Positions 15,529 through 24,493 of a stretch of DNA of 64,000 nucleotides are shown here, piece after piece. The DNA lies in contig NZ_JAQQXS010000004.1 of NCBI RefSeq assembly GCF_028595305.1, positions 1 through 64,000 on the forward strand, given 5' to 3'. The notes beneath the pieces were generated by a model. The model ran no database searches and had not been told where the DNA came from. It saw nothing but the letters and a program-made list of their open reading frames with translations. The position numbers and the translations under genes are program-made. The DNA comes from Roseateles koreensis (GTDB lineage Bacteria; Pseudomonadota; Gammaproteobacteria; Burkholderiales; Burkholderiaceae_C). Each line of letters opens with the position of its first letter. The first letter of the stretch is position 1.

Positions 15529-15571
15529 GATAAAGCCTTGTTGATCCCGGGGCGTCCTGGCGGTTCGCGCC

Positions 15572-16045
15572 TTACTTCAGCGGGATTGGCGTGGCCCGGT
15601 CGACAGGCACTGCCGTCACGCTGTTCTGCGGCGAACCCTCGATGACGCGGTCCGAGTAAGTCAGGTACACCAGGGTATTGCGCTTGGCGTCCACCATGCG
15701 AACCACACGAAGGCGTTTGAACACCAGAGAGGCGCGTTCGCTGAACACTTCTTCTTGCTTGGGGAGGGGTTTGGCGAAGTTGACGGGGCCGGTTTGCCGG
15801 CAGGCGATGGAGGCTTCGGATTTGTCTTCCGCCATCCCCAGCGCGCCTGAGATGCCGCCGGTTTTGGCGCGGGAGACATAGCAGGTGATGCCCTCAACCT
15901 TGGGATCGTCATAGGCGGTCACGACGATTTTGTGGTCGGGTCCGATCAGCTTGAAGACGGTGTCCACCTCGCCGATCGCCTCAGCGTGAGCGGGGCTGTA
16001 CAAAAACAGCGGCAGGGCGGCGACCAGGATCAAAGTCTTTTTCAT
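15572..16045 (-). CDS. creA: CreA family secreted protein
   Basis: The product is 157 residues from the ATG at 16045, with a signal peptide ending at SPAHA. The mature part carries [37 protein letters not shown] and [20 protein letters not shown], the CreA-family blocks. CreA is periplasmic; its function is unknown even in E. coli. It stands alone, divergent from the ChaA-like antiporter. Confidence 0.92.
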   Translation of the reverse strand: MKKTLILVAALPLFLYSPAHAEAIGEVDTVFKLIGPDHKIVVTAYDDPKVEGITCYVSRAKTGGISGALGMAEDKSEASIACRQTGPVNFAKPLPKQEEVFSERASLVFKRLRVVRMVDAKRNTLVYLTYSDRVIEGSPQNSVTAVPVDRATPIPLK

Positions 16046-16153
16046 GCGGGGTGTCCGAGGCTGAAACAAGAAGCGTCAGTATCAGCCAGATGAGAGGGCC
16101 CCTGGGCGCGCAGATGGGGGTGCCGCGTTGCTACTTGCCTTTATGCTTGCGAC

Positions 16154-17242
16154 ATGATCAAAAAGTTGCCCGTCGCCTTGCCAGTCTGGACTGTTGCAGC
16201 GCCAATGGTCGCGGGCGGGCTGTTGTTGGGCCTGGGACAGGGGGGCTTGTCGGCTTGGCTGCTGGGTCTCGTGACCCTCACCTTGGTCGCTGCGGTGCTT
16301 GCCGCTGTCCACCATGCCGAGGTGGTGGCGCACCGGGTAGGCGAGCCGCTGGGCTCCTTGCTGCTCGCCGTGGCGGTGACGGTGATCGAGGTGGCGCTGA
16401 TTGTCTCTTTGATGTTGGCTGGCGGCGAGGGCGCCCCTGCCCTGGCGCGTGACACGGTGTTCTCGGCCATCATGATTGTTTGCAACGGCATTGTCGGCCT
16501 GTGCATTTTGCTGGGCGGCATGCGCTTTAAAGAAGTGGCCTTCAAGGTTGAGGGCACCAGCCCCGTGCTCGCCGTGTTGGTTGCGCTGAGCGTGTTGACC
16601 TTGGTTTTGCCCAGTTTCACCACCAGCTCCCCGGGCCCGACTTTCTCCAACGCGCAGATGGTTTTTGCCGGCGTGGCTTCATTGCTGCTTTATGGCGTGT
16701 TTGTGTTCGTGCAGACCGTGCGCCATCGCGATTACTTCTTGCCCGCGGATGGTGCGAATGACGATGCCCATGCGTCGCCACCGTCCACGCCCGTGGCCTG
16801 GGTCAGCCTGGTTTTGCTGATGATCTGCTTGGTGGGGGTGGTGGGGCTGGCCAAGCTGCTGGCGCCTTCCATCGAGGCAGGGGTGCGGCAGGTTGGCGCG
16901 CCGCTGGCGGTGGTTGGCGTGATCATCGCCATGCTGGTGCTGCTGCCAGAAACCCTGGCGGCAGTGCGGGCGGCCCTTGCCAACCGCCTGCAGACCAGCC
17001 TGAACTTGGCCCTGGGCTCCGGCATCGCCAGCATTGGGCTGACCATACCGGCGGTCGTTCTGCTGTCGCTTTTCATGCAGAACTCATTGGTGCTGGGCCT
17101 GTCGCACATCCACATGGTGCTGCTGATGCTGACCTTTGGCGTTGGCACGCTGACCTTGGGGACCGGCCGCGCCACGGTGCTGCATGGGGCGGTGCATTTG
17201 GTCTTGTTTACGGTTTTCTTGTTTCTGGCCATCGTGCCTTGA
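16154..17242 (+). CDS. chaA: ChaA-type Ca2+(Na+,K+)/H+ antiporter
   Basis: The 362-residue inner-membrane protein has about 11 hydrophobic segments. The two family repeats are visible, with acidic residues in membrane segments: HHAEVVAHRVGEPLGSLLLA and VTVIEVALI in the first half, PETLAAVRAALANRLQTSLN and LGSGIASIGLTIPAVVLL in the second. A hydrophilic loop around residues 196-215 separates the halves. It would exchange calcium, sodium or potassium for protons. No ribosome binding site oddity; it reads as a single-gene unit. Confidence 0.9.
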   Translation: MIKKLPVALPVWTVAAPMVAGGLLLGLGQGGLSAWLLGLVTLTLVAAVLAAVHHAEVVAHRVGEPLGSLLLAVAVTVIEVALIVSLMLAGGEGAPALARDTVFSAIMIVCNGIVGLCILLGGMRFKEVAFKVEGTSPVLAVLVALSVLTLVLPSFTTSSPGPTFSNAQMVFAGVASLLLYGVFVFVQTVRHRDYFLPADGANDDAHASPPSTPVAWVSLVLLMICLVGVVGLAKLLAPSIEAGVRQVGAPLAVVGVIIAMLVLLPETLAAVRAALANRLQTSLNLALGSGIASIGLTIPAVVLLSLFMQNSLVLGLSHIHMVLLMLTFGVGTLTLGTGRATVLHGAVHLVLFTVFLFLAIVP

Positions 17243-17249
17243 TCACACG

Positions 17250-17990
17250 CTATTCCAGCTTCTTGGCCGTGCCCAGATAAGTTTCGATCACCCGTGGGTC
17301 GCGGGCCAATTCGGCGGCCGGTCCCTGCAGGCCCACCTCGCCGGTTTCTAGGACATAGCCGTAGTCGGCCACTTCCAGCGCGGCGCGGGCGTTTTGCTCG
17401 ATCAGGAGAATCGCCACACCGGTATCGCGCAGACGCGAGACGATGCGGAAGATCTCCTTCACGATCAGCGGCGCCAGACCCAGGCTGGGTTCGTCCAGCA
17501 TCAGGACTTTGGGTTGGGCCATCAGGGCTCGACCCACGGCCAGCATCTGGCGTTCGCCTCCCGACAGCGTGCCCGCCAACTGGGTGCGGCGCTCTTTGAG
17601 CCGAGGGAACAGTTGAAAGACTTTCTCCAGGCCTTCGCGCCAGTCGCGCTGGCCCAGCCGCATGGGCCGATAGCCGCCGAGGATCAAATTGTCCTCAACA
17701 CTCATGGTGGTGAAGAGTTCGCGCTTTTCCGGTACCAGGGCGAGACCTTTCATGACCCGCTCTTCCAGGCTCAGCGCACTGATGTCTTCCCCGGCCAGGA
17801 TGATTTTTCCTTTGGCGGGCAGCACACCCATCAGCGCATTCAAGGTGGTGCTTTTGCCGGCGCCGTTCGGCCCGATCACCGTCACCACGGCGCCTTGTGG
17901 CAAGCGCAGGCTCAAATCGTTCAAGACTTCGGCGCGGTCATAGCCGGCGTGCAGGCCTTGAACGCTCAACATGTCTGTGGGGGGTGTCAT
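17250..17990 (-). CDS. livF: branched-chain amino acid ABC transporter ATPase LivF-like
   Basis: The ATG at 17990 gives a 246-residue ATPase: Walker [12 protein letters not shown]-loop region LVPEKRELFTTMSVEDNL, signature LSGGERQMLAVGRAL and Walker B LMLDEPSLGLAPL are all intact. The C-terminus ends in VIETYLG, normal for LivF. It lies 4 bases after the fused livM-livG gene. Together with the permeases it would take up a branched-chain amino acid, amide, or related substrate; the exact ligand cannot be told. Confidence 0.92.
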   Translation of the reverse strand: MTPPTDMLSVQGLHAGYDRAEVLNDLSLRLPQGAVVTVIGPNGAGKSTTLNALMGVLPAKGKIILAGEDISALSLEERVMKGLALVPEKRELFTTMSVEDNLILGGYRPMRLGQRDWREGLEKVFQLFPRLKERRTQLAGTLSGGERQMLAVGRALMAQPKVLMLDEPSLGLAPLIVKEIFRIVSRLRDTGVAILLIEQNARAALEVADYGYVLETGEVGLQGPAAELARDPRVIETYLGTAKKLE

Positions 17991-17994
17991 GCGC

Positions 17995-19773
17995 TCAATG
18001 CTCCGTGCCAAGGTACGCCGCCCGCACAATGGGGCTGGATTGAATCAATGCGGGGGTGCCCTCAACCAGTTTGGTGCCGAATTCCATCACCACGATACGG
18101 TCGGTCAGGCCCATGACGAACTCCATGTCATGTTCTACCAGCAGTACGCTCATGCCTTCACGCTTCAACTGACGGATCACGTCGCCTAAAGCCTGCTTTT
18201 CTTTATGCCGCAGACCGGCTGCGGGTTCGTCCAGCAGTAGCAGGGCCGGGTCGGTGCACAGCGCCCGCGCGATTTCCATCAGGCGTTGCGGACCCAGCGC
18301 CAGATTGCCGGCCAACTCGAACATCTGCGTGCCCATGCCCACGCGTTGCAGCTGTCGTTCGGCTTCGGCGAACAGCTGCTTTTCTTCGGCCTTGCCCAGG
18401 CCCAGCATGCCTTGCACCACGCCCTTGCTGCTGCGCACGTAGGCGCCCAGCGCGACGTTCTCCAGCACGCTCATGTCGGGAATCATCTTCACGTGCTGAA
18501 AGGTTCGCGACATGCCTAGGCGTGCGATTTCCCGGGAGGGTTTGTTGCTCACCGCATGACCACGAAAACGCACGGCACCGCTGCTGAGCGGCAACACGCC
18601 GGAGATCAGGTTAAAGGTGGTGGATTTGCCCGCGCCGTTGGGGCCGATCAGGCCAATGATCTCGCCCGCGAAGATCTGAAAGGACACGTCATTCACCGCC
18701 ACCAAGCCGCCGAACTGCTTACGTACTTTGTCCACATCCAGCAGCAACTCCTGCGGCCGGGCCTTGTCTCGGGCGGCCAGCGGCGCGGCGCTCTGCCAAT
18801 TGCGCGGACGATGCTCGGGCACAAGCCAGCGGGCCGAGAGCGAGGTGATAGCCGGCCACAGGCCTTTGGGCGCGTATTTGATGATCAGCACCAGAACCAC
18901 GCCCAGCACGATGATTTCAAAGTTGCCGCTACTGCCGAGCAAGGCGGGCAGCAGCTCTTTCAGTTGATCTTCGATGATCTTGAAAACGCCCGCGCCGATA
19001 AAGGCGCCCCACACCGTGCCTACCCCGCCGACGACGGCCATGAACAGGTACTCGATGCCCATTTTGAGTGCAAATGGGCTGGGGTTGACGCTGCGCTGCA
19101 AGTGCGCAAACAACCACCCCGAGACGGACGCCAGCAGTGCCGCAATCAGGAAGATGACCACCTTGTAGCGCAAGGTGGAAATGCCCATGGCTTCGGCCAT
19201 GGTGGTTGCGCCGTTCAAGGCGCGGATGGCGCGGCCAGCGCGTGAGTCCAGCAGATTCAATGTGGCGCGCGCGGCCAGCAGCGCAATGGCCCAGATCAGG
19301 TAGTACAACGCGCGCCCATCCTGCAGGCTGATGCCCAGCAAATGCAGCGGTGGCAGGCCCTGAATGCCGTCGTATTTGCCTAGGCTTTCCATGTTCGCCG
19401 TGGTGAAGTTCAAGCTCAGGGCCCATGCGATGGTGGCCAGGGGCAGATAGTGCCCCGACATGCGCAGGGTCAGCAGCGCGAGCAACAAGGCCACGGCCGC
19501 CGTGATCAGCAAGCCTGCCAGCAAACCCATCCAAGGCGAGAGCGCATATTGGGTGGTCAGCACGGCGCTGGCGTAAGCGCCGATACCGACAAAGGCGGCC
19601 TGGCCAAAAGAGGTCAATCCACCTACGCCGGTGAGCAGCACGAGGCCGGTGCTGACCAGCGCGAACAGGCCGATGTAGTTGAGCTGCGTGATCCAGAACT
19701 CCGGCACCGGGAGCAGGGGCAGGATGAACAACAGGACCAGGAGGCCCCAGGGAATGGCTTTGCGCGGCGTCAT
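17995..19773 (-). CDS. livM-livG: fused LivM-LivG (permease plus ATPase)
   Basis: This 592-residue protein joins two usually separate subunits. Residues about 1-325 are the LivM permease ([54 protein letters not shown]). From about 345 the LivG ATPase begins ([20 protein letters not shown]) with Walker [11 protein letters not shown], signature region [15 protein letters not shown] and Walker [10 protein letters not shown]. There is no stop or frameshift at the junction; the linker (about 325-345) is hydrophilic. Such fusions occur in other Burkholderiales importers. It is preceded by livH and followed by livF. Confidence 0.93.
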   Translation of the reverse strand: MTPRKAIPWGLLVLLFILPLLPVPEFWITQLNYIGLFALVSTGLVLLTGVGGLTSFGQAAFVGIGAYASAVLTTQYALSPWMGLLAGLLITAAVALLLALLTLRMSGHYLPLATIAWALSLNFTTANMESLGKYDGIQGLPPLHLLGISLQDGRALYYLIWAIALLAARATLNLLDSRAGRAIRALNGATTMAEAMGISTLRYKVVIFLIAALLASVSGWLFAHLQRSVNPSPFALKMGIEYLFMAVVGGVGTVWGAFIGAGVFKIIEDQLKELLPALLGSSGNFEIIVLGVVLVLIIKYAPKGLWPAITSLSARWLVPEHRPRNWQSAAPLAARDKARPQELLLDVDKVRKQFGGLVAVNDVSFQIFAGEIIGLIGPNGAGKSTTFNLISGVLPLSSGAVRFRGHAVSNKPSREIARLGMSRTFQHVKMIPDMSVLENVALGAYVRSSKGVVQGMLGLGKAEEKQLFAEAERQLQRVGMGTQMFELAGNLALGPQRLMEIARALCTDPALLLLDEPAAGLRHKEKQALGDVIRQLKREGMSVLLVEHDMEFVMGLTDRIVVMEFGTKLVEGTPALIQSSPIVRAAYLGTEH

Positions 19774-19816
19774 GGGATCCAGTCAGGCAAGCAATTGGGG
19801 TGAGCTGGCGGTGGGT

Positions 19817-20854
19817 TCAATGCTCTTCGTGGTGCGGGTTGCGCAAGGAGCGCCACAACAGCACCGGAAGAATGGAGGTGAACACAATCACCTCTTTGAA
19901 GGAGCTGGCCCAAAAGCTGCTGAACGACTCCAGCAAGCCCACCAGCACGGCACCCAGGGCTGCCCCCGGGTAACTGGCCAGCCCGGCAAATACGGCGGCC
20001 ACAAAACCTTTCAGGCCGATCAGGAAGCCGCTGTCATAGAAGATGGTGGTGGTCGGGCTGATCAGCACCCCCGACAGCGCACCGATGAAGGCCGCCATGG
20101 TGAACGACAGCCGCCCGGCGGCACTGCTCGAAATGCCCATCAGCCGCGCGCCCAGCCGATTCACGGCGGTCGCCCGCAAGGCTTTGCCGTACAGGCTGCG
20201 CTCAAAAAATAGCCACAGCAGCAGGATCAGTGCTCCGGAGGCACCGATGATGATCAAGGTTTGGCCCGATACCAACAAGGGCCCGGCCGTGAAGCTGGCA
20301 TCCCAGAAACTCGGGTTGCGCGATCCTTCTGCGCCAAAAAAAACCAGACCCAGTCCGGTCAAGGCGAAGTGCACCCCGACTGACACAATCAGCAGCACCA
20401 GGATGGAGGCGTCTGCCAGAGACTCATACGCCAAGCGGTAGATCTGCGGCCCCAGGGCGGTAACCACGCTCAGCGTGATCAGTACTTGGGCACCCAGCGG
20501 CAAGTGCTTGGGGGCCAGCCACCAGGCCATCAGACCGATGACCACCGGGAGCGCCTGCGGTAGCAAGGCGCCTCGCAGCGACTGCGCCAGGTGTTTGCCT
20601 GCACGCAAGCCCTTGACCAGATCCAACCCGGCGATCACAGCGGCCAGCGTCAGCAGAAAAGGGATGGTCCCCGGCCTCGTTCCCATTTGCAGGCCCGCCA
20701 GTGTCAAGGCGCCAAAGGCGACAAATTCGCCCTGTGGGATAAAGATGATGCGGGTCACCGCGAACATGAGCACCGTGGCCAGGGCCAGCAAGGCGTAGAT
20801 GGCGCCATTGGTGAGACCGTCGAGCATCAGGATGCTGGCAATTGAAAGGTCCAT
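19817..20854 (-). CDS. livH: branched-chain amino acid ABC transporter permease LivH-like
   Basis: The ATG at 20854 gives 345 residues ([20 protein letters not shown]), the family's normal start; the longer frame adds 34 unsupported residues. Hydrophobic segments cover most of the protein, and the conserved [30 protein letters not shown] and [17 protein letters not shown] blocks fit LivH. It is longer than the E. coli protein by an insertion in the first third (about 75-120). It begins the operon; no LivK-type binding protein is found nearby. Confidence 0.92.
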   Translation of the reverse strand: MDLSIASILMLDGLTNGAIYALLALATVLMFAVTRIIFIPQGEFVAFGALTLAGLQMGTRPGTIPFLLTLAAVIAGLDLVKGLRAGKHLAQSLRGALLPQALPVVIGLMAWWLAPKHLPLGAQVLITLSVVTALGPQIYRLAYESLADASILVLLIVSVGVHFALTGLGLVFFGAEGSRNPSFWDASFTAGPLLVSGQTLIIIGASGALILLLWLFFERSLYGKALRATAVNRLGARLMGISSSAAGRLSFTMAAFIGALSGVLISPTTTIFYDSGFLIGLKGFVAAVFAGLASYPGAALGAVLVGLLESFSSFWASSFKEVIVFTSILPVLLWRSLRNPHHEEH

Positions 20855-21056
20855 GGGGCTGTGCGTCTCCGGCTGCGGGCTTTGCGTGCACTCTACTGAA
20901 AAAGTAGGCGAGCCCACTTGGTGCAGTGCCGCATTGACAAAACGCAAATCAGTCATCCGACTGGTCGGTCGAATTTGTTGGGCAGGTGATTTCTGAATAT
21001 TTCGGCAATTTCTGTCGTTTGGGCGGGTGGCCCAAGGCTGCTAAGCTCATCACCCC

Positions 21057-21815
21057 ATGACTGGACACGCCCCACAGCTCGACATCGACGGCCCCTTGGC
21101 CCGCATCACCCTGCGCCGCCCCCGGGTGGCCAATCGCCTGGAACCGCAAGACCTGCAAACCCTGCGCGCGCAACTGGCTGAGGTCAACGCGCAGCCGGAG
21201 GTGCGGGTGCTGGCGCTGCTGGGCGAGGGGCGGCACTTCTGCAGCGGCTTCAATATTGGTGCGGTCCCGGGCTTGGATGCCGGCGCCTTGTTTGAGTCGC
21301 TGTCCAACGATTGGGAGGCCGCCCGGCCTGTGACCTTGGCCGTGATCCACGGCGGCGTTTACGGTGGCGCCACCGACTTGGCGCTGGCTTGCGACTTCAG
21401 GCTGGGCGTGGCGGGCTGTGAAATGTTTGTGCCCGCTGCGCGCTTGGGGCTTCACTTCTACCAAGGCGGCTTGGAGCGCTATGTCATCCGCCTGGGCCTG
21501 CAATGGGCCAAACGGGTGTTGCTGGCCGGCCAAACGTTGGATGCACAAGCCATGCTGGCCAGCGGATTTTTGGATCAATTGCTGCCGGACAAAGCCGAAC
21601 TTGATGCCGCCGTTCAAGCACTGCAGACGCAGCTCCTGGGCATGGCGCCGCTGGCTTTGCTGGGCATGAAAAAGCACTTGAATGCTGTCGTCCGGGGGCA
21701 ACTGGATTCGGCCGCGCTGGCGGCTGATCTGGCTCAATCCGTCGCATCCGCCGACTTGGCGGAAGGGGTGGCGGCATGGAAAGAGCGCCGGCCGCCGCGG
21801 TTTGAAGGGCGCTGA
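21057..21815 (+). CDS. enoyl-CoA hydratase/isomerase family protein
   Basis: The 252-residue crotonase-fold protein has the oxyanion-hole loops GEGRHFCSGFNIGAV (about 56-70) and VIHGGVYGGATDLALACDFR (about 97-116). At the second catalytic position, the usual Glu of enoyl-CoA hydratase is not evident (MFVPAARLGLHFYQGG), so it may be an isomerase, hydrolase or other CoA-handling enzyme rather than a hydratase. It is a single gene divergent from the Liv operon; a structured stretch follows it. Confidence 0.85.
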   Translation: MTGHAPQLDIDGPLARITLRRPRVANRLEPQDLQTLRAQLAEVNAQPEVRVLALLGEGRHFCSGFNIGAVPGLDAGALFESLSNDWEAARPVTLAVIHGGVYGGATDLALACDFRLGVAGCEMFVPAARLGLHFYQGGLERYVIRLGLQWAKRVLLAGQTLDAQAMLASGFLDQLLPDKAELDAAVQALQTQLLGMAPLALLGMKKHLNAVVRGQLDSAALAADLAQSVASADLAEGVAAWKERRPPRFEGR

Positions 21816-21854
21816 GTTCTGCGCCAAACGTGTAGGTAAGGCGTGTGGCTGACG

Positions 21855-21906
21855 ATCGGGGAAATCCCGATGTGTTCGTCAAGTCCCCTAAAGCGGGGTA
21901 CGACGA
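21855..21906 (+). other. strongly structured stretch upstream of a small-protein gene
   Basis: A first hairpin pairs ATCGGG (21855-21860) with CCCGAT (21866-21871) over a GAAAT loop. A longer one pairs TCGTC (21876-21880) with GACGA (21902-21906), continues through GT-AC and CCCC (21885-21888) with GGGG (21895-21898), and closes a TAAAGC loop. A further pairing of ACGTGG with CCACTTACGT follows downstream. There is no T tract, so this is not a simple terminator. It could be a leader of the gene at 22018 or a small RNA; I do not recognise a known riboswitch. Confidence 0.45.
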
Positions 21907-22017
21907 GGGCTCAGAACGTGGGAAAATAGAGGAGTTGCCACTTACGTCGGCCTGAATTGAAAAATTTCGGGTTTGCGCGTTAAGCGGCCTTTCCATCAAC
22001 TCACTATCAGGACCGAC

Positions 22018-22254
22018 GTGGCCAAGGACAGTACTAAAACGACCATCGAAGCCGATGGTCTGCGCTACCGCTCTAAAGCACCAGGATCGCCGTTCGCAGC
22101 GACCTCATCCTTTGGTGCCGCAACCATGTCGTGCTTTTTGTGCGGCAAACATCGTCCGCGCGCGATGCTCAAGTCCAAGAAGCTTTTGGGCAAGTCTCAA
22201 CCCGTTTGTGCGCCCAGCTGCAAAGAACTCGACGAGCAACTCAGCAAGCCCTGA
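22018..22254 (+). CDS. small CxxCGKHR protein, copy 1 (78 aa)
   Basis: The GTG at 22018 follows CAGGACC and starts a 78-residue protein (VAKDSTKTT...). The fold-defining part is SCFLCGKHRPRAML then SKKLLGKSQPVCAPSC, giving a C-x2-C ... C-x3-C set that could bind zinc. A close paralogue lies at 24151-24363 (shared pattern DGLRYRSK / NGLRYESK, GSPF, SCFxCGKHR, LG, VCxPSC). Function is unknown to me. A good terminator follows at 22282. Confidence 0.75.
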   Translation: MAKDSTKTTIEADGLRYRSKAPGSPFAATSSFGAATMSCFLCGKHRPRAMLKSKKLLGKSQPVCAPSCKELDEQLSKP

Positions 22255-22281
22255 TTTCAGCTGACTGAATCAAGTGCAAGC

Positions 22282-22320
22282 CAAACAGGCCAGACGGGCG
22301 ATCCGTCTGGCCTGTTTGTT
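22282..22320 (+). terminator. terminator after the first small Cys protein gene
   Basis: CAAACAGGCCAGACGG (22282-22297) pairs with CCGTCTGGCCTGTTTG (22303-22318) across a 5-base loop. The stem is 16 bp and the exposed T run is short but present in TGTTTGTTT. Confidence 0.85.
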
Positions 22321-22365
22321 TATGGCGGCCGGCTTGGTGATTATTCACGGGCGCGCCGAGCGAGC

Positions 22366-22491
22366 TTAGGCTTGCCGGAAGCGGCTCCCGTAGCGGTCGT
22401 CCAACTGGGCGGTATACAAGCACAGCGGGTGCCCGCGTTCTTCATGGCTGTAGGCAGCGTGCCGCAGCGCCATGGATTTGCCGGCATTCAT
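22366..22491 (-). pseudogene. tdk: thymidine kinase remnant (P-loop end only)
   Basis: The minus strand from ATG 22491 to TAA 22366 encodes 41 residues: MNAGKSMALRHAAYSHEERG followed by HPLCLYTAQLDDRYGSRF. This reproduces the Tdk P-loop (NAGKS), the EERG helix and the DxRYGS segment that in Tdk lie next to each other near the N-terminus. The remaining three quarters of the enzyme (Asp-Glu box, zinc site) are absent and the frame stops soon after RYGS. It looks like a decayed fragment rather than a working gene. Confidence 0.7.
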
Positions 22492-22588
22492 CGGGACTCT
22501 TTACCCTTGGCGCTCGGCTTTCGTAGATACTTCTGTGCCGCATTCTTGCAATGTGCATTTTTGGTCGTAAACCGAACAAGGAGTAGAT

Positions 22589-23626
22589 GTGAAGAAAACT
22601 GTTTTTAAAGCATGCGCGGCGTTGACTTTTGGCCTCGTGTCACTGACTCACGCCGCTGCTTCGTCGGAAGCCGTTGCCAGCGCAAAAACCGTACCGGTCA
22701 ATGTTGACACTTTTGTTCGGGCAGAGACAGATCGCTACTTCAAACAGCGATTTGAACAGGGCGCGTTCGGAAAATTTCACCATGAGCGCGGCCCTGTGGA
22801 TGTGGACAAGCAGCTTGTGATCCGCATGAACCGCGACACCCCTTACAGCACCGCCATTTTCGACCTCAAGCAGCCGGTCACCATTGTCAAACCTGACACC
22901 CAAGGGCGCTTTCAGTCGATGCTGGTCTTCAATCAAGGTCACTACATCCAGCGCGTTATCTACGAGCCTGGCACCTACACATTTACACAAGAGGAGATGG
23001 GCAGCCGCTATATCCAGGTGACGATTCGTACTTTGGTCAACCCCAATGACCCGGCCGATATCGAAGCCATGCGCAAAGCGCAAGACGCCGTGCAGGTTAT
23101 TCAGTCAAACCCGGGCAGCTTTGAAGTGCCCAACTGGGATCAAAAAAGCCTGCTAGGTTTGCGCAAGGCCATTCTCACGATGGCGCCCTGGATGCCTGAC
23201 AGCAAGAGAACCTTTGGCAGCAAGGCTGAGGTGGATGAAGTGCGCCACCTCCTTGGCACGGCGGGCGGCATTTTCGGTAACGCCGAAAAGGATGCCCTTT
23301 ACATCTCTGAATTTCCGAAAAAGAACGACGGCAAGACGCCTATGCAGATCACGGTCAAAGATGTGCCTGTCGACGCCTTTTGGTCCATCACCGTCTACAA
23401 CAAGAATGGTTTCTACGAAGCGCCGGCCAAGGCCGCATCGGTGAACAGCTACACGGCCAAACGCAATGCCGACGGTAGCACCACGGTCAATTTCGGCGGC
23501 GATCCCAAGGCCGACAACTATCTGCGCATCATGCCGGGCTGGAACTATATGGTGCGCCTGTATCGGCCTAGGGCTGAGGTTCTTGACGGCAAGTGGGCCT
23601 TCCCCAAGGCCGAGTTGCTGAAGTAA
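22589..23626 (+). CDS. secreted DUF1254/DUF1214 protein
   Basis: The GTG at 22589 is preceded by AAGGAGTAGAT, giving 345 residues with a signal peptide (MKKTVFKACAALTFGLVSLTH, cleavage near AAA). The mature part has the DUF1254 block (TPYSTAIFDLKQPVTIVKPD, YIQRVIYEPGTYTF) and the DUF1214 block (PVDAFWSITVYNKNGFY, DNYLRIMPGWNYMVRLYRP). The family is widespread but its biochemistry is not established. A perfect terminator follows at 23692. Confidence 0.92.
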   Translation: MKKTVFKACAALTFGLVSLTHAAASSEAVASAKTVPVNVDTFVRAETDRYFKQRFEQGAFGKFHHERGPVDVDKQLVIRMNRDTPYSTAIFDLKQPVTIVKPDTQGRFQSMLVFNQGHYIQRVIYEPGTYTFTQEEMGSRYIQVTIRTLVNPNDPADIEAMRKAQDAVQVIQSNPGSFEVPNWDQKSLLGLRKAILTMAPWMPDSKRTFGSKAEVDEVRHLLGTAGGIFGNAEKDALYISEFPKKNDGKTPMQITVKDVPVDAFWSITVYNKNGFYEAPAKAASVNSYTAKRNADGSTTVNFGGDPKADNYLRIMPGWNYMVRLYRPRAEVLDGKWAFPKAELLK

Positions 23627-24150
23627 GCTGTCAAGTCGGGTCGGCGATGCCATAGCCAACTTGGCAGACGAAATTTCTCCGTAGTGATTGGGCGCTCCTA
23701 GATCAAATGATCTAGGAGCGCTTTTTGTTGATCTGTCTGGGGTCGCACGCGCCCGGGCAACTAGCGACTCGGTGTTCATTGAAACAAGATCACGCATGAG
23801 CTTCAAAACCCCCCTGATCGACATCGCCCTACTCGGTGCCGCTTCGCTCGCCCACGTCGCTGGCTTTTAACTCAGCAGCCTGTGTCTCCCGCAAGGCCGC
23901 TGCATCAGCGAGACCAGCGATTTGCCAAGGTGTTCTTTCCAGGGTTCCGGGGTGCTGAGGTCCACCCACCAAATGGGTGTCGGGTAATCCCTGGTTTCAG
24001 GGCGAACTGAGACGAATTGTGACAAAACATGGGGCAAGTGAGGTAGCCAAGTTCGCGAACTAGCGCCTACTATCAAGTTGAGGGAAAAGTTTTGTCCGAG
24101 CCGGACGCGCTACCCGCGCCGAAGGTCTGTTTTTCGAACCGACGACAACA
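23627..24150. other. intergenic region without a supported gene
   Basis: Apart from the terminator at 23692-23726, this 524-base gap has no convincing coding frame. A minus-strand 69-codon frame (23867-24076) and a 24-codon plus-strand frame starting ATG at 23797 were looked at and not accepted. The leader of the second small Cys protein contains a GTCCG-AGC-CGGAC hairpin (24089-24101). Confidence 0.5.
23692..23726 (+). terminator. terminator of the DUF1254 gene
   Basis: A perfect 14-bp stem, GCGCTCCTAGATCA (23692-23705) with TGATCTAGGAGCGC (23708-23721) around a 2-base gap, is followed by TTTTT. Confidence 0.93.
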
Positions 24151-24363
24151 ATGACCAAAGACACTTACACCGCCGTGAGCGACAACGGCCTGCGTTATGA
24201 GTCCAAATTGGGGGGCTCGCCCTTCCTCGGCAGCGGGCACACCCGTTCTTGCTTCAAGTGTGGCAAACATCGCACACCCAATAACCTGCAATCTAAGCGG
24301 GTACTGGGTCGGACCGAGGTGGTGTGCAAGCCCTCATGCCCCAAGCCCAAAGACGCCGCCTGA
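24151..24363 (+). CDS. small CxxCGKHR protein, copy 2 (70 aa)
   Basis: The 70-residue product (MTKDTYTAVSDNGLRYESK...) is the paralogue of 22018-22254. SCFKCGKHRTPNNL and VLGRTEVVCKPSC preserve the putative metal-binding Cys pattern C-x2-C ... C-x3-C, with the GKHR and LG steps in the same place. No ribosome binding site is obvious before the ATG. It lies 130 bases upstream of the binding-protein/rhodanese gene. Confidence 0.75.
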   Translation: MTKDTYTAVSDNGLRYESKLGGSPFLGSGHTRSCFKCGKHRTPNNLQSKRVLGRTEVVCKPSCPKPKDAA

Positions 24364-24493
24364 ATCGCGCCCTGCGTGTTGTGACGCGGGCCTAGGGACT
24401 ATCCCGCGACCTGCGGGATTTTGTCATGCTGTAAATCATGTGCAGGGCATGTACTGGCCTTTGGGGCAGGGCGCTTCGCCTAGACTCCAGCGC

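Larger units (their letters stand above)
22255..22588. other. intergenic region with terminator and gene remnants
   Basis: The gap between the first small Cys protein and the DUF1254 gene contains a terminator (22282-22320), the minus-strand thymidine kinase remnant (22366-22491) and, just upstream of that remnant, a coding-like minus-strand tail (AAQKYLRKPSAKGKESR) whose TGA overlaps the remnant's ATG. The DUF1254 promoter should also be here. Confidence 0.6.

Noticed and set aside
23797-23868. 24-codon frame with a hydrophobic end after the DUF1254 terminator
   Set aside because: No ribosome binding site and no homologous feature; too short to defend.
23867-24076. 69-codon minus-strand frame between the DUF1254 gene and the second small Cys protein
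   Set aside because: No start-site signal or recognised motif; composition is only weakly protein-like.
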